Origin: Marinobacterium lutimaris | GTDB taxonomy: Bacteria > Pseudomonadota > Gammaproteobacteria > Pseudomonadales > Balneatricaceae | Reading direction: 5' to 3' | Assembly (NCBI RefSeq): GCF_900108065.1 | Contig: NZ_FNVQ01000005.1 | Span: forward strand, 186,001-250,000 | Length of the DNA: 64,000 bases | Shown here: positions 47,875-55,952 of the stretch, in pieces | How positions within the stretch are numbered: the first letter of the stretch is position 1 | How the letters are laid out: every line of letters begins with the position of its first letter | Translations under genes and position numbers: made by a program | The notes under the pieces: model-generated | Databases searched by the model: none | The model's input: only the letters and a program-made list of their open reading frames with translations | What the model was told of the DNA's origin: nothing

Positions 47875-47903
47875 TTGCTTATTCAAGTGAATATTTTCCT
47901 AAT
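47875..47903 (+). promoter_or_regulatory. Candidate promoter of the AraC gene
   Basis: TTGCTT (47875-47880), 17-bp spacer, CCTAAT (47898-47903), in an AT-rich stretch. The dyad ATTCAAGTGAAT (47881-47892) lies in the spacer and could be an operator. Confidence 0.45.
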
Positions 47904-47954
47904 ATTTCGACCAGTTTCCGGCGTTATCGCCGGCCAAGCAGGGAGATTTACCCG

Positions 47955-48866
47955 ATGTCGATCAATACTGATCTCCATCAGTGGGACCACGCTGTACGCG
48001 AGATCTGCGGTGAGTTCACCACCACTCCCAATCCTTGCGCGCCGTTTATCGGCCAGATCAAGCTGAAAAACCTCGGCGGCCTCGGCGTTGCCCACATACA
48101 AACCAACGCCCAGCGCGTAGAACGCCGCATCAGCGACACCCAGAACGACGAACACTGCTTCTTAATCCTTCAAACTCAAGGGGTTATGGGGTTCGATAAC
48201 AAGCAGAATACGGAGTTCGATCTGCACCCCGGCGAGATGGCGCTCACCGACTCACGTCTGGCCTTCGACATGATCCCCCGCGGCCTGGTACGCCAGATAT
48301 CGGTTCACCTTTCCCGCGACCGACTGCAGCAAAGCCTCGGCAAGATTCCCCACTTCGGCAAGATCTCCCAGAACAGTCTCAGCGGTCAGTTACTGCACAC
48401 TATGCTGCTGCAATTAAGCTTCGAAAATGCACCATTTAGTGCGAGCACGCCTGATGGCTGTGCACTTCAGGAAGCGATTACTGCGCTACTGAAACCGGCG
48501 CTGGAAAACCAGGATGTAGAAGCAGCGGATCTGCCGCTGAGACTGCTGGCGGAGCGCTTTATCCGTCGCTATCTCAATGACTATCGCCTGTCACCGGAGT
48601 TTCTCGCCAGGGAGCTGAACATCTCCAAGCGCAAGCTTTACCGGGCATTTGAACATAACGGGGAAAGTGTGGCGCGCTACATTCTCAACCTGAGACTGGA
48701 GCAGAGCAGAATGGACCTGGTCAGGGCCGACCAGGAGCAGCAGACCATTACGGATATTGCGTTTAAGTGGGGGTTTTCGGATGTGTCCCAGTACTCCCGG
48801 GCGTTCAAACGCCAGACAGGGCTTTCACCCAGCGAGTACCGCCAATCACACGAGTGCCGGCTCTGA
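47955..48866 (+). CDS. AraC-family transcriptional regulator (FeaR-like)
   Basis: A 303-residue regulator with an N-terminal AraC-binding-like domain and a C-terminal AraC HTH (about 200-300). LARELNISKRKLYRAFEHNG and ITDIAFKWGFSDVSQYSRAFKRQTG carry the two helix-turn-helix motifs. Resembles FeaR, which activates the aromatic-amine-derived aldehyde oxidation genes. GGGAG lies upstream of the ATG. Located just after the aldehyde dehydrogenase, so it probably regulates the alcohol/aldehyde pair and perhaps the neighbouring amidase. Confidence 0.9.
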   Translation: MSINTDLHQWDHAVREICGEFTTTPNPCAPFIGQIKLKNLGGLGVAHIQTNAQRVERRISDTQNDEHCFLILQTQGVMGFDNKQNTEFDLHPGEMALTDSRLAFDMIPRGLVRQISVHLSRDRLQQSLGKIPHFGKISQNSLSGQLLHTMLLQLSFENAPFSASTPDGCALQEAITALLKPALENQDVEAADLPLRLLAERFIRRYLNDYRLSPEFLARELNISKRKLYRAFEHNGESVARYILNLRLEQSRMDLVRADQEQQTITDIAFKWGFSDVSQYSRAFKRQTGLSPSEYRQSHECRL

Positions 48867-48876
48867 TGGCCGGCAC
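48853..48876. terminator. Hairpin overlapping the AraC stop
   Basis: AGTGCCGGC and GCCGGCACT form a 9-bp perfect stem with 7-nt loop between convergent genes. There is little T-tail, so it is only a probable terminator. Confidence 0.5.
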
Positions 48877-48901
48877 TTCTGATCGCTGTAAACCTTGGCT
48901 A

Positions 48902-50215
48902 TCAGGCTGAGGCCAAAGCCCCCTCGAACCAGCGCGCCAGCGCCAGCAGACTATCATCATCATGGGCGCGACCAACCAGCTGCACACCCAGTGGCAGCCC
49001 TGCTTCATCGACCAGACCCGGCAATGAAATCACCGGTAGCCCCATCGCCTGCCAGGGGCGACTCATATGCGGCGCACCGGTCTTTTCATGCCCCAGGGGC
49101 GCCACACCGGGCGCGGCCGGCGCCAGGATCGCATCCACATCCGCATAGCGCTGCCAGAGCGCTTCGCCACCGACGGCCGCCGCGTTCAGGGATTCCAGAT
49201 AAGCAGCACGCTCCATCACCAGGCCTGAGCTGATCAGATCCTGCAGCGGCTCGCTGAGCAGTTCTGGCTGGCGGGATTCCACCGCCAGGTTGCGGGCGAC
49301 TTCGTAACCCATGATCTGAATGTGGTGCTGCACCATCTGGGGCAGAAACTCCTCATCCTCGAACTGCACCAGCTCGACGCCCTGCCCTTCCAGCAGTGCC
49401 GCGGCCTGATTGATCGCTTCAACCATGGCAGGATCGGTTTCACCGACTTTATCGCCCTGACAGATCAGCACCTTGCGGGGCTTCACCGCATCGGCCTGCG
49501 CCAGCGGGTCGTTCTGGCGCAGCAGAATGGCGCGCATCAGCTCGATATCCTCAACCGAACGCGACAGCAGTCCGAGGGAGTCCAGCGATTGCGCCAGCGG
49601 CTGGCCGCCGCGCAGGGAGAACTCGCCTCGGCTACCCACATAACCGACGCTGCCGCAGTAAGCCGCCGGACGAATCACCGACGCCGCCGTCTGGGAACCC
49701 AGCGCCAGCGGCACCATGGCATCGGCCACCGCGGCGGCGGAGCCGCTGGAAGAACCACCGGGCGTGCGCTCTAGATCCGCAGGGTTCCTGGTTTTACCGG
49801 GCTTGAAGTAGGCAAACTCGGTGGTGACGGTTTTTCCGAGCACTATGCCGCCGGCCGCACGGATCAGAGCGACGCAGCTGGCGTCATCCACAGGCATGCG
49901 GCCCTTGTGGATAGGCGAGCCCATCTCGGTGGGCATATCCGCCGTATCGATGATGTCCTTGATCCCCACCGGCAGACCTTTCAGCGGGCTCTGCCGATAA
50001 AACGCCTCGTTACTCAGATACTGATCGAGAAACGCCTCGCGGCTCAGGCTGTATTGCCAGGCACCGACTTGCGGCTCGCGCGCCTCGATACGGTCAAAGC
50101 AGGCATTAATCACATCAACGGCCGTGCACTCGCCGTTATCGATCGCCAGCAACGCCTGACGCAGGCCAAGTTCGTTCAACGCTTTTGCGTCAGGGTTGGG
50201 TTTAGGAGTAGTCAT
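48902..50215 (-). CDS. Amidase-signature-family hydrolase
   Basis: A 437-residue amidase-signature enzyme. The catalytic Lys86 is in GIKDIID, the cis-Ser in TPGGSSSGS, and the Ser nucleophile in GSQTAASVIRPA. The more common GTDTGGS nucleophile block is varied to GSQTAAS. The ATG at 50215 with GAAGG upstream is favoured. Hydrolyses a carboxamide to a carboxylate plus ammonia. Next to the iac locus, indole-3-acetamide to IAA is plausible; a mandelamide hydrolase-like role is the other reading because of its neighbour. It is probably in an operon with the oxidase upstream (81-bp gap). Confidence 0.85.
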   Translation of the reverse strand: MTTPKPNPDAKALNELGLRQALLAIDNGECTAVDVINACFDRIEAREPQVGAWQYSLSREAFLDQYLSNEAFYRQSPLKGLPVGIKDIIDTADMPTEMGSPIHKGRMPVDDASCVALIRAAGGIVLGKTVTTEFAYFKPGKTRNPADLERTPGGSSSGSAAAVADAMVPLALGSQTAASVIRPAAYCGSVGYVGSRGEFSLRGGQPLAQSLDSLGLLSRSVEDIELMRAILLRQNDPLAQADAVKPRKVLICQGDKVGETDPAMVEAINQAAALLEGQGVELVQFEDEEFLPQMVQHHIQIMGYEVARNLAVESRQPELLSEPLQDLISSGLVMERAAYLESLNAAAVGGEALWQRYADVDAILAPAAPGVAPLGHEKTGAPHMSRPWQAMGLPVISLPGLVDEAGLPLGVQLVGRAHDDDSLLALARWFEGALASA

Positions 50216-50296
50216 AATCACCTTCTCATTAAAGCTCGGCGGCCCCGGCGCTATCAGTCCGTGCGGAGCCTGTTCAATTCGTTGCCGGGAAACACC

Positions 50297-51487
50297 TCAG
50301 GGGCACGGGGTATATTGCTCGTCCAGCAGCCACTCGGGCCCCAGCTCATCGATACCCGGACAGCCCATCAGATTGAGGCAGCGCTTGAGTTCCTCATCGA
50401 GGATATCCAGCACACGGCCCGCCCCCTGAGTGCCGCCGGCAGCGACGCCATAGAGCGTGGAGCGACCCAGCAGCACGCCGTTGGCGCCCAGCGCCAGCGC
50501 CTTGACCACATCGGAGCCGCGGCGGATACCGCTATCCATCAACAGCTCTATACGCCCGCTCACCTGTTCGGCGATCCGCGCCAACGCCTGCAGGCCGGAC
50601 ATGGCGCCATCCAGCTGACGCCCACCATGGTTGGTCACCACCAGCGCATCAACGCCAAGGCTGATGGCCCGCTCGGCATCGTCGGGATGCAATACGCCCT
50701 TGAGCACCAGCCTGCCGGACCATTGATCGCGGATCCGCGCCAGCTTGTCCCAGTCGAGCAGCGGGTCCATCTGGTCACCGATAAACTTCATCGCGCCGAG
50801 CGCGCTGCGTTCCGACTCGGGGAGATAGGGTTCCAGGTTGCCCATCATCGGCACACCGGAGGGGATCATCACCCGACGCAGCCAGCCGGGATGGCGCAGC
50901 ACGTCGAGCTTGTTGCGAAAACTGAGCTGACGGGGCCGGGCAAAGTTGCGCCGGTCCCATTCACGGTTACCCAGCACCGTGGCATCGCTGGTCACCAGCA
51001 GCGCCGCGGCATCAACCGCCTGGGCGCGTTTGATCATATCCACCTGCACGCGGCTGTCGCGCATGGGATAAAGCTGAAACCAGAACGCCAGATCCGGCGC
51101 TGCGGCACGCACCTGCTCCATGGTGGCGTTGGATACAGTACTAAGAGCCAGAGGAATCCCCTTGCGGGCAGCCGCTTTGGCCAGCTCGATATCCGCCTGT
51201 GGATAAAGCATGCCGTTAAAGCCGGTGGGCGCGATCGCCAGGGGCAGCGACGATGAGCAACCCAGCAGCTGCCGGGAAACCGCCGGCGGATGGCAGGGCT
51301 GCAGGGTCTTGGCCTCAAGTCCGTAGCGATCAAAGACGCTGCGGTTAGCGGCCAGCGTGACCTCGTTGTCGGCGCCTCCCGCCAGGTACTCCCAGGCGAA
51401 ATGCGGCAGCTTATGCCTGGCCAGTGCAGCCATCTCCGCCACGCTCTGAATCCGCTCCATGTTGCTGCCGCGATAGAATCGACGCAT
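50297..51487 (-). CDS. FMN-dependent alpha-hydroxy-acid dehydrogenase (mandelate/lactate family)
   Basis: A 396-residue FMN enzyme of the lactate/(S)-mandelate dehydrogenase family. The TIM-barrel active site is in VTNHGGRQLDG (catalytic His), and FMN contacts include APTGFNGM and the DSGIRRGSDV segment. Oxidises an alpha-hydroxy acid to a keto acid. ACAGGAG precedes the ATG. The natural substrate could be mandelate, lactate or an indolic hydroxy acid. Operon with the downstream amidase is supported by the short gap. Confidence 0.87.
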   Translation of the reverse strand: MRRFYRGSNMERIQSVAEMAALARHKLPHFAWEYLAGGADNEVTLAANRSVFDRYGLEAKTLQPCHPPAVSRQLLGCSSSLPLAIAPTGFNGMLYPQADIELAKAAARKGIPLALSTVSNATMEQVRAAAPDLAFWFQLYPMRDSRVQVDMIKRAQAVDAAALLVTSDATVLGNREWDRRNFARPRQLSFRNKLDVLRHPGWLRRVMIPSGVPMMGNLEPYLPESERSALGAMKFIGDQMDPLLDWDKLARIRDQWSGRLVLKGVLHPDDAERAISLGVDALVVTNHGGRQLDGAMSGLQALARIAEQVSGRIELLMDSGIRRGSDVVKALALGANGVLLGRSTLYGVAAGGTQGAGRVLDILDEELKRCLNLMGCPGIDELGPEWLLDEQYTPCP

Positions 51488-51511
51488 GCCTTACTCCTGT
51501 GACTGAAACGC

Positions 51512-51535
51512 AAAAAGGGAGAGCCGGGCTCTCCC
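51512..51535 (-). terminator. Terminator after the OprD porin
   Basis: On the minus strand GGGAGAGC and GCTCTCCC form a perfect 8-bp stem with a 3-nt loop, followed by TTTTTGCG. A second hairpin GGGCCGG/CCGGCCC (51652-51676) lies between the porin stop and this one. The terminator separates the porin transcript from the oxidase. Confidence 0.88.
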
Positions 51536-51706
51536 AAGGAAACTGCCGACGCTCAAATAGAAGGGGGGATATTCTTCCACGGCAGTTTCATGCGCTTCAA
51601 TGCGCCGTTGGTTCCGCTCCGGGCGACAAGCAACGGCGGCATCAAAGCGCAGGGCCGGCCAGAGATCGACCGGCCCAAGGTTTAACGGTTAAACGCTTTA
51701 CCGCTT

Positions 51707-52939
51707 TTAGAAGTTGAACGTGTAGGTGGTGATGAAACGATATTCATCGTAATCATCGGCCCAGCTACGTTTATGGGCGATGCTACGCAGGTCGAATTTC
51801 AGGCCTTTCAGCGCTGCGTTCTGCATCTCGTAGCTCACATAGATATCGCGTTCGGACTGGGACTCATCGGTGCCACCGGCGATATCGATATCGGTACCCT
51901 TGATGTAACGGGTGAACAGCTTCATGCCCGGCAAACCGAGGTCCTTGAAGTTGTACCCGTAACGCACACCCCAGGAGCGCTCGTCCGGCATGATGAAGGC
52001 GGCGGATGACCAGTGCACGGTGTAAGGCTGGGGCACGTAGCCGTTCAGCGTCGGCACCGGGCGGTCGCCCTTCACGTTCTGATAGCTGAGCGCGAACATG
52101 TGGTTACCGGCCAACAGGGTGGCCATGGTGCTGACCACATCCACATCCATGTCACCCTCATACTCCTTGCCTTCGCTTTCGTAATCGAAGTAGCGCAGGT
52201 CGGTCTTCAGCTTCATGCCGTTCTCGAAACCGGCCAGGTGCTCAAGTCCGTAGTAGTGCTGATCGTAGAAGTCGTTCAGTCGGCCGAAGAAGTAAGTACC
52301 CTTGATGTTCATCGGGAAGGAGTAGGTCGCACCGAAGAAATCCAGACCGTCGGAGCGGTTCTCATCCTGACCACGGAAGACGTAGAACTCCTCTTTATCT
52401 GAGGAATCACGGGTGACCGCTTCCCAGAAACGACCGGCGGTGAGCTCCAGGTTCTCGATCGCCGTGGAGTGCAGCATCGCACCCTCGTAGATGGTGTCGA
52501 GCACGCGGCTGTCATCATCCCAGGCCACCGGCAGATGCGGACGGTGATCACCGATGGTCAGCTCGGTTTCGCCATACTTGGCCTTCAGCGTCGCACCGGC
52601 ACGGCCGTAACTGTTAGGGGTGTCATCCTTCTCGGCATCGTACGGCAGAGAGCCATCGTTACCCTCGGAATCAAAGATGTATGCACCGGTTGCAGACATG
52701 TCGAGCCCGAACTGGATCGTCGTATCCGTATAGCCGGAGAAAAACTGTAGATCCGCTGCCTGGGACCAGCTACCCACATCCGGAGTATCCCCGTCGTAGT
52801 TGCGGTCCAGGTAGAAGTTACGCAGATCCAGCTTGATCTTGCTGTCTTCCACAAAGCCCGCCTGAGCGGCCAGAGGAGACAGGAGCGCTGCCGCTACCGC
52901 CAGGGAGATCCCGGTCTTTCGCGAGTGATGCTTCAACAT
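51707..52939 (-). CDS. OprD-family outer-membrane porin
   Basis: A 410-residue outer-membrane channel precursor. The signal peptide (MLKHHSRKTGISLAVAAALLSPLAAQAG) is cleaved near residue 28. The mature protein shows alternating amphipathic beta strands and ends in Phe (TTYTFNF), needed for assembly. DLRNFYLDRNYDG and the Asp/Glu-rich loops are typical of OprD porins, which take up carboxylates, amino acids and aromatic acids. It has its own terminator. Uptake of aromatic or indolic acids is an inference from the flanking catabolic genes. Confidence 0.9.
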   Translation of the reverse strand: MLKHHSRKTGISLAVAAALLSPLAAQAGFVEDSKIKLDLRNFYLDRNYDGDTPDVGSWSQAADLQFFSGYTDTTIQFGLDMSATGAYIFDSEGNDGSLPYDAEKDDTPNSYGRAGATLKAKYGETELTIGDHRPHLPVAWDDDSRVLDTIYEGAMLHSTAIENLELTAGRFWEAVTRDSSDKEEFYVFRGQDENRSDGLDFFGATYSFPMNIKGTYFFGRLNDFYDQHYYGLEHLAGFENGMKLKTDLRYFDYESEGKEYEGDMDVDVVSTMATLLAGNHMFALSYQNVKGDRPVPTLNGYVPQPYTVHWSSAAFIMPDERSWGVRYGYNFKDLGLPGMKLFTRYIKGTDIDIAGGTDESQSERDIYVSYEMQNAALKGLKFDLRSIAHKRSWADDYDEYRFITTYTFNF

Positions 52940-53016
52940 GTTCTAATCCTTCGATATATGTCGATGCGCTTGGCGCATGCGTTGGGTTACAACTTTTACC
53001 CACCGATCAGATGGAT

Positions 53017-53040
53017 TTAAAAAGCCGACATCGGCATTTC
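53017..53040 (-). terminator. Possible terminator of the iac operon
   Basis: On the minus strand GCCGATGTCGGC (53024-53035) is a short GC-rich hairpin followed by TTTTTAAAT. The stem is only 4-5 bp, so strength is doubtful. It lies 75-95 bp downstream of iacG. Confidence 0.35.
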
Positions 53041-53113
53041 TCGACACGTTGGGGCGCTTCGCTCACGAAAACGCGAGCAGCGTTTTTATAGGTATGTTGA
53101 ATCTGTAATCTGC

Positions 53114-53614
53114 TCAGCTGGCGGCGACGGAACGCTCGCCCAGACAGTGATAGGCTCGGTTGAAATAGACCAGTGCCTCATCGCTGCCGCTCTGGCGGGC
53201 ATCGACGATCTGGCAGTAAAACACCGTGTGCGAGCCCACCTCGTGCATATCCGCGATGCGGCAGTCGAAGTTCACCAGCGCCTCATCCAGTGCCGGCGCA
53301 CCGGTGGTGAGATTGGTCCAGCCGTGGCTGGCAAAGCGCTCTTCGCTGGTCAGTTTCGGGTTGGCGAAATCGCCGGACAGCTTCTGGTGGCTGCCGGAGA
53401 GCACGTTGACGCAGAGCACGCCGTTTTTCTTGAAGTGCTCGTTGGCAAAGGAGTTACGGTTCATGCAGACCAGCAGGGTCGGCGGCTCCGCCGTGACGCT
53501 GGTCACTGCGGTGGCGGTAAAGCCGAACTTGCCGGCTTCGCCGTCGGTGGATATCACCGATACGGCGCCACCGAGCAGCGCCATACCGTTACGGAATGCT
53601 TCGAGATCGATCAT
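53114..53614 (-). CDS. iacG: Flavin reductase, IacG type
   Basis: A 166-residue NAD(P)H:flavin oxidoreductase of the FlaRed/HpaC family. The ATAVTSVTAEPPTLLVCMNR and GVLCVNVLS blocks are diagnostic. Supplies reduced flavin to IacA, the two-component flavin monooxygenase at the other end of the operon. The ATG at 53614 is 30 bp from the iacF stop. The order and content of the operon establish its identity as IacG; the family itself is broad. Confidence 0.85.
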   Translation of the reverse strand: MIDLEAFRNGMALLGGAVSVISTDGEAGKFGFTATAVTSVTAEPPTLLVCMNRNSFANEHFKKNGVLCVNVLSGSHQKLSGDFANPKLTSEERFASHGWTNLTTGAPALDEALVNFDCRIADMHEVGSHTVFYCQIVDARQSGSDEALVYFNRAYHCLGERSVAAS

Positions 53615-53644
53615 TGTTCTCTCCTAAATTCGATGGCCGCTGGC

Positions 53645-54604
53645 TTAGAGATCGAGTACCAGACGCGGCGTTTTCGCCCGTGAACAGCAAATCAGCATCT
53701 GGTCGTTGTCCTCTTTCTCCTCATCGGTGAGGAAGACGTCGCGGTGGTCGGGAATACCTTCGTTCACATCGCACAGGCAGGTGCCGCAGGTCCCCTGCTC
53801 GCAGGACACCTTGATCTTCATGCCGGCCCGGTTCAGCGCCTGGGCGATACTCTCGTCCGGCTGCACGGTGACGGTGACGTCGCTGAGCTCGGCGTAAACC
53901 TCGAACGCCTCGCCGCCGGTTTCCACCTCCACCTGGAAGAACTCCTTGTGGATATGGTCTTCGACAAAGCCCTTGTCGCGGGCGCTCTGCATCACCCATT
54001 CCATGAAGCCGTTGGGGCCGCAGGTGTACATATGGGTGCTGTCATCGGCACCCTCGAAGGCGCTATCCAGATCGATGCTTCCGCCATCCTGCTCATCGTC
54101 AAAGTGGAAATGCACCTGGCTGGCAAAGGCGCTGGCGGCCAGGTCATCAACGAAAGCGCAGGTGGTGCGGGAACGGCCGCAGTAGTGCAGCTCAAACGCT
54201 TTGCCCGCTGTGTGCAGCGCATAGGCCATAGCGATCATCGGCGTGATACCGATACCGCCGCCGATCAGGATGGAGCGCTGCGCAGCCTCGGATAGCGGGA
54301 ACAGGTTGCGCGGCGCGCTGATCTGCAGCTCGGTACCTTCATGCAGTCTGTCGTGTACCGCCACCGAACCACCGCGGGAGTTAGGGTCGCGCAGAATACC
54401 GACACGATAGGCGCTGGTGTCAGCCGGATCGTTGCACAGGGAGTACTGACGGATCAGGTCGTCGCCCAGATGCAGATCGATATGCGCCCCCGCCTCGAAG
54501 GCAGGCAGCGCTTTACCGCTCGGGTCCACCAGCTCAAGAGCCACTATCCCTTCGGCCTGCAGTTCACGTTTGCGCACTACTACACTCAGCAGTTCGTCAG
54601 TCAT
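53645..54604 (-). CDS. iacF: Ferredoxin-NAD(P)H reductase-type electron transfer protein, IacF type
   Basis: A 319-residue phthalate-dioxygenase-reductase-like protein: N-terminal FMN/NAD domain (RQYSLCNDP, IGGGIGITPMIAMA) and C-terminal plant-type [2Fe-2S] domain (CEQGTCGTCLC with a further Cys in LICC). It feeds electrons to the Rieske oxygenase IacC/IacD. The ATG at 54604 is chosen; the frame to 54637 is longer and lacks a ribosome site. Confidence 0.87.
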   Translation of the reverse strand: MTDELLSVVVRKRELQAEGIVALELVDPSGKALPAFEAGAHIDLHLGDDLIRQYSLCNDPADTSAYRVGILRDPNSRGGSVAVHDRLHEGTELQISAPRNLFPLSEAAQRSILIGGGIGITPMIAMAYALHTAGKAFELHYCGRSRTTCAFVDDLAASAFASQVHFHFDDEQDGGSIDLDSAFEGADDSTHMYTCGPNGFMEWVMQSARDKGFVEDHIHKEFFQVEVETGGEAFEVYAELSDVTVTVQPDESIAQALNRAGMKIKVSCEQGTCGTCLCDVNEGIPDHRDVFLTDEEKEDNDQMLICCSRAKTPRLVLDL

Positions 54605-54645
54605 CGTATCTCTCCACCCGACACCCTTGGTCGGCACATCCAGCG

Positions 54646-54660
54646 CGCGGCTCAGCCGCG
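54646..54660 (-). promoter_or_regulatory. Hairpin in the iacE-iacF gap
   Basis: CGCGGC-TCA-GCCGCG is a perfect 6-bp stem with a 3-nt loop, in the only long (100-bp) gap of the iac operon, without a T-run. It may stabilise or process the mRNA. Confidence 0.4.
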
Positions 54661-54704
54661 TCGCGATACAGTTTTCAATGGTTTCCAGACGGGCGTTCTG
54701 CGCC

Positions 54705-55457
54705 TTAGCGCATGAACAGGCCGCCGTTCACATCCCAGGTGGTCCCGGTGGTGAAATAGGCTTCAGGTCGCGCCAGCTGCACCACCATGTCGCCGATAAA
54801 GTCGGCATCGCCGAGACGCCCGGCGGGAATCGCCGCGAGCAGCGTCGGCAGGCGCTCTTCCGGTACCAGTGCCTTCACCATCGGTGAATCGATAGGACCC
54901 GGCGCTATGGCGTTGACGGTGACACCGCCGCTGGCCAGCTCTTTCGCGAACACCTTGGTCAGCGTCAGGATGCCGCCCTTGGAGGCCGCGTAATGCGCAC
55001 CGGTAGAGGTACCGCCGTTCTGACCGGCCAGGGAGGCCATGTTGATAATGCGACCGTAGCCCTTGGAGGCCAGGTAGCCACCGATCACCTGGCAGCCGGC
55101 AAAGATGCCGCCCAGGTTGATGCTCACCACCTCGTTGAACTCCTCCAGGGAGATTTCCATCACCGGCGTGGCGCGGGTCACGGCGGCGTTATTCACCAGC
55201 ACATGCAGCTCGCCCCAGCGTTCCAGCACGGCAGCCAGCGCTGTTTCGTAGTCGGTTTTACTGGCCACGTTGAGTGCCACCGCCATGGCGCTGTCGCCGC
55301 TTGCATCCAGCTGCTCCACCGCCTTCTGTGCCGCATCCAGGTTGATATCGCTGACCACTATCTTGTAGCCCGCCTGATGCAGGCGCTGGGCAATATGAAA
55401 ACCCACCCCCTGGGCGGCGCCGGTAACCAGCGCCACCTGTGCTTGTGCTGTAGACAT
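54705..55457 (-). CDS. iacE: Short-chain dehydrogenase, IacE type
   Basis: A 250-residue SDR. The NAD motif is TGAAQGVGF; catalytic residues are in NMASL and HYAASKGG (Tyr-x3-Lys). Described iac clusters contain an SDR called IacE that acts during conversion of oxidised IAA intermediates to catechol. The start at 55457 (MSTAQAQV) is chosen over 55502. The C terminus (DVNGGLFMR) is typical of SDRs. Confidence 0.85.
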   Translation of the reverse strand: MSTAQAQVALVTGAAQGVGFHIAQRLHQAGYKIVVSDINLDAAQKAVEQLDASGDSAMAVALNVASKTDYETALAAVLERWGELHVLVNNAAVTRATPVMEISLEEFNEVVSINLGGIFAGCQVIGGYLASKGYGRIINMASLAGQNGGTSTGAHYAASKGGILTLTKVFAKELASGGVTVNAIAPGPIDSPMVKALVPEERLPTLLAAIPAGRLGDADFIGDMVVQLARPEAYFTTGTTWDVNGGLFMR

Positions 55458-55467
55458 GGGCGACCTC

Positions 55468-55950
55468 TTAGAAAATGAAGCTGACGGTACGCAGGAAGCC
55501 ATCGGCGTGAAGCAGCTTCACCACCTTGCGGTCCAGCTTGAAGCCGCCATCGACCGGCTTCAGGGTGTACTCCACGTTGGCCGGGTAGGTCACCAGCTTG
55601 CCGTGGCGCAGCTCGTTCAGCGTCATGGCGCAGCGGGCGATCACGACATCATCGCCGGCTTCCAGCACGCGGATACGGGACATCATGCGCACGGTGTAAC
55701 CCACGGAGTTGGCGGAAACGGACTCGCCGTTTTCCAGACGTGCTACGCGCATGCGGCGCATGTCGGCGTCATCCAGCGCCAGATTCACGGTGTTCAGGTA
55801 ATCGGTTTCATCCAGGTCTGTGGGCACGATGTACAGCCCCTTCTCGGTCCACAGAGACAGCCAGTCCTGGTAGCCCTTGTGATCCAGCAGGTCCGCTTCG
55901 TAACCGATAAATTCGGTGACCTGGGCGAGCAGTTGGGTATTGGATTTCAT
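55468..55950 (-). CDS. iacD: Aromatic-ring-hydroxylating dioxygenase beta subunit, IacD type
   Basis: A 160-residue small subunit of a Rieske non-haem-iron oxygenase, NTF2-like fold. YEADLLDHKGYQDWLSLW is the family start and VMMSRIRV-type motifs follow. It has no cofactor and stabilises the alpha subunit trimer. It lies 2 bp after iacC, ensuring stoichiometric translation. Confidence 0.87.
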   Translation of the reverse strand: MKSNTQLLAQVTEFIGYEADLLDHKGYQDWLSLWTEKGLYIVPTDLDETDYLNTVNLALDDADMRRMRVARLENGESVSANSVGYTVRMMSRIRVLEAGDDVVIARCAMTLNELRHGKLVTYPANVEYTLKPVDGGFKLDRKVVKLLHADGFLRTVSFIF

Positions 55951-55952
55951 GC

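Noticed and set aside
49907-51256. 449-codon open frame opposite the amidase and oxidase genes.
   Set aside because: It spans two real genes on the other strand and lacks any recognisable domain.
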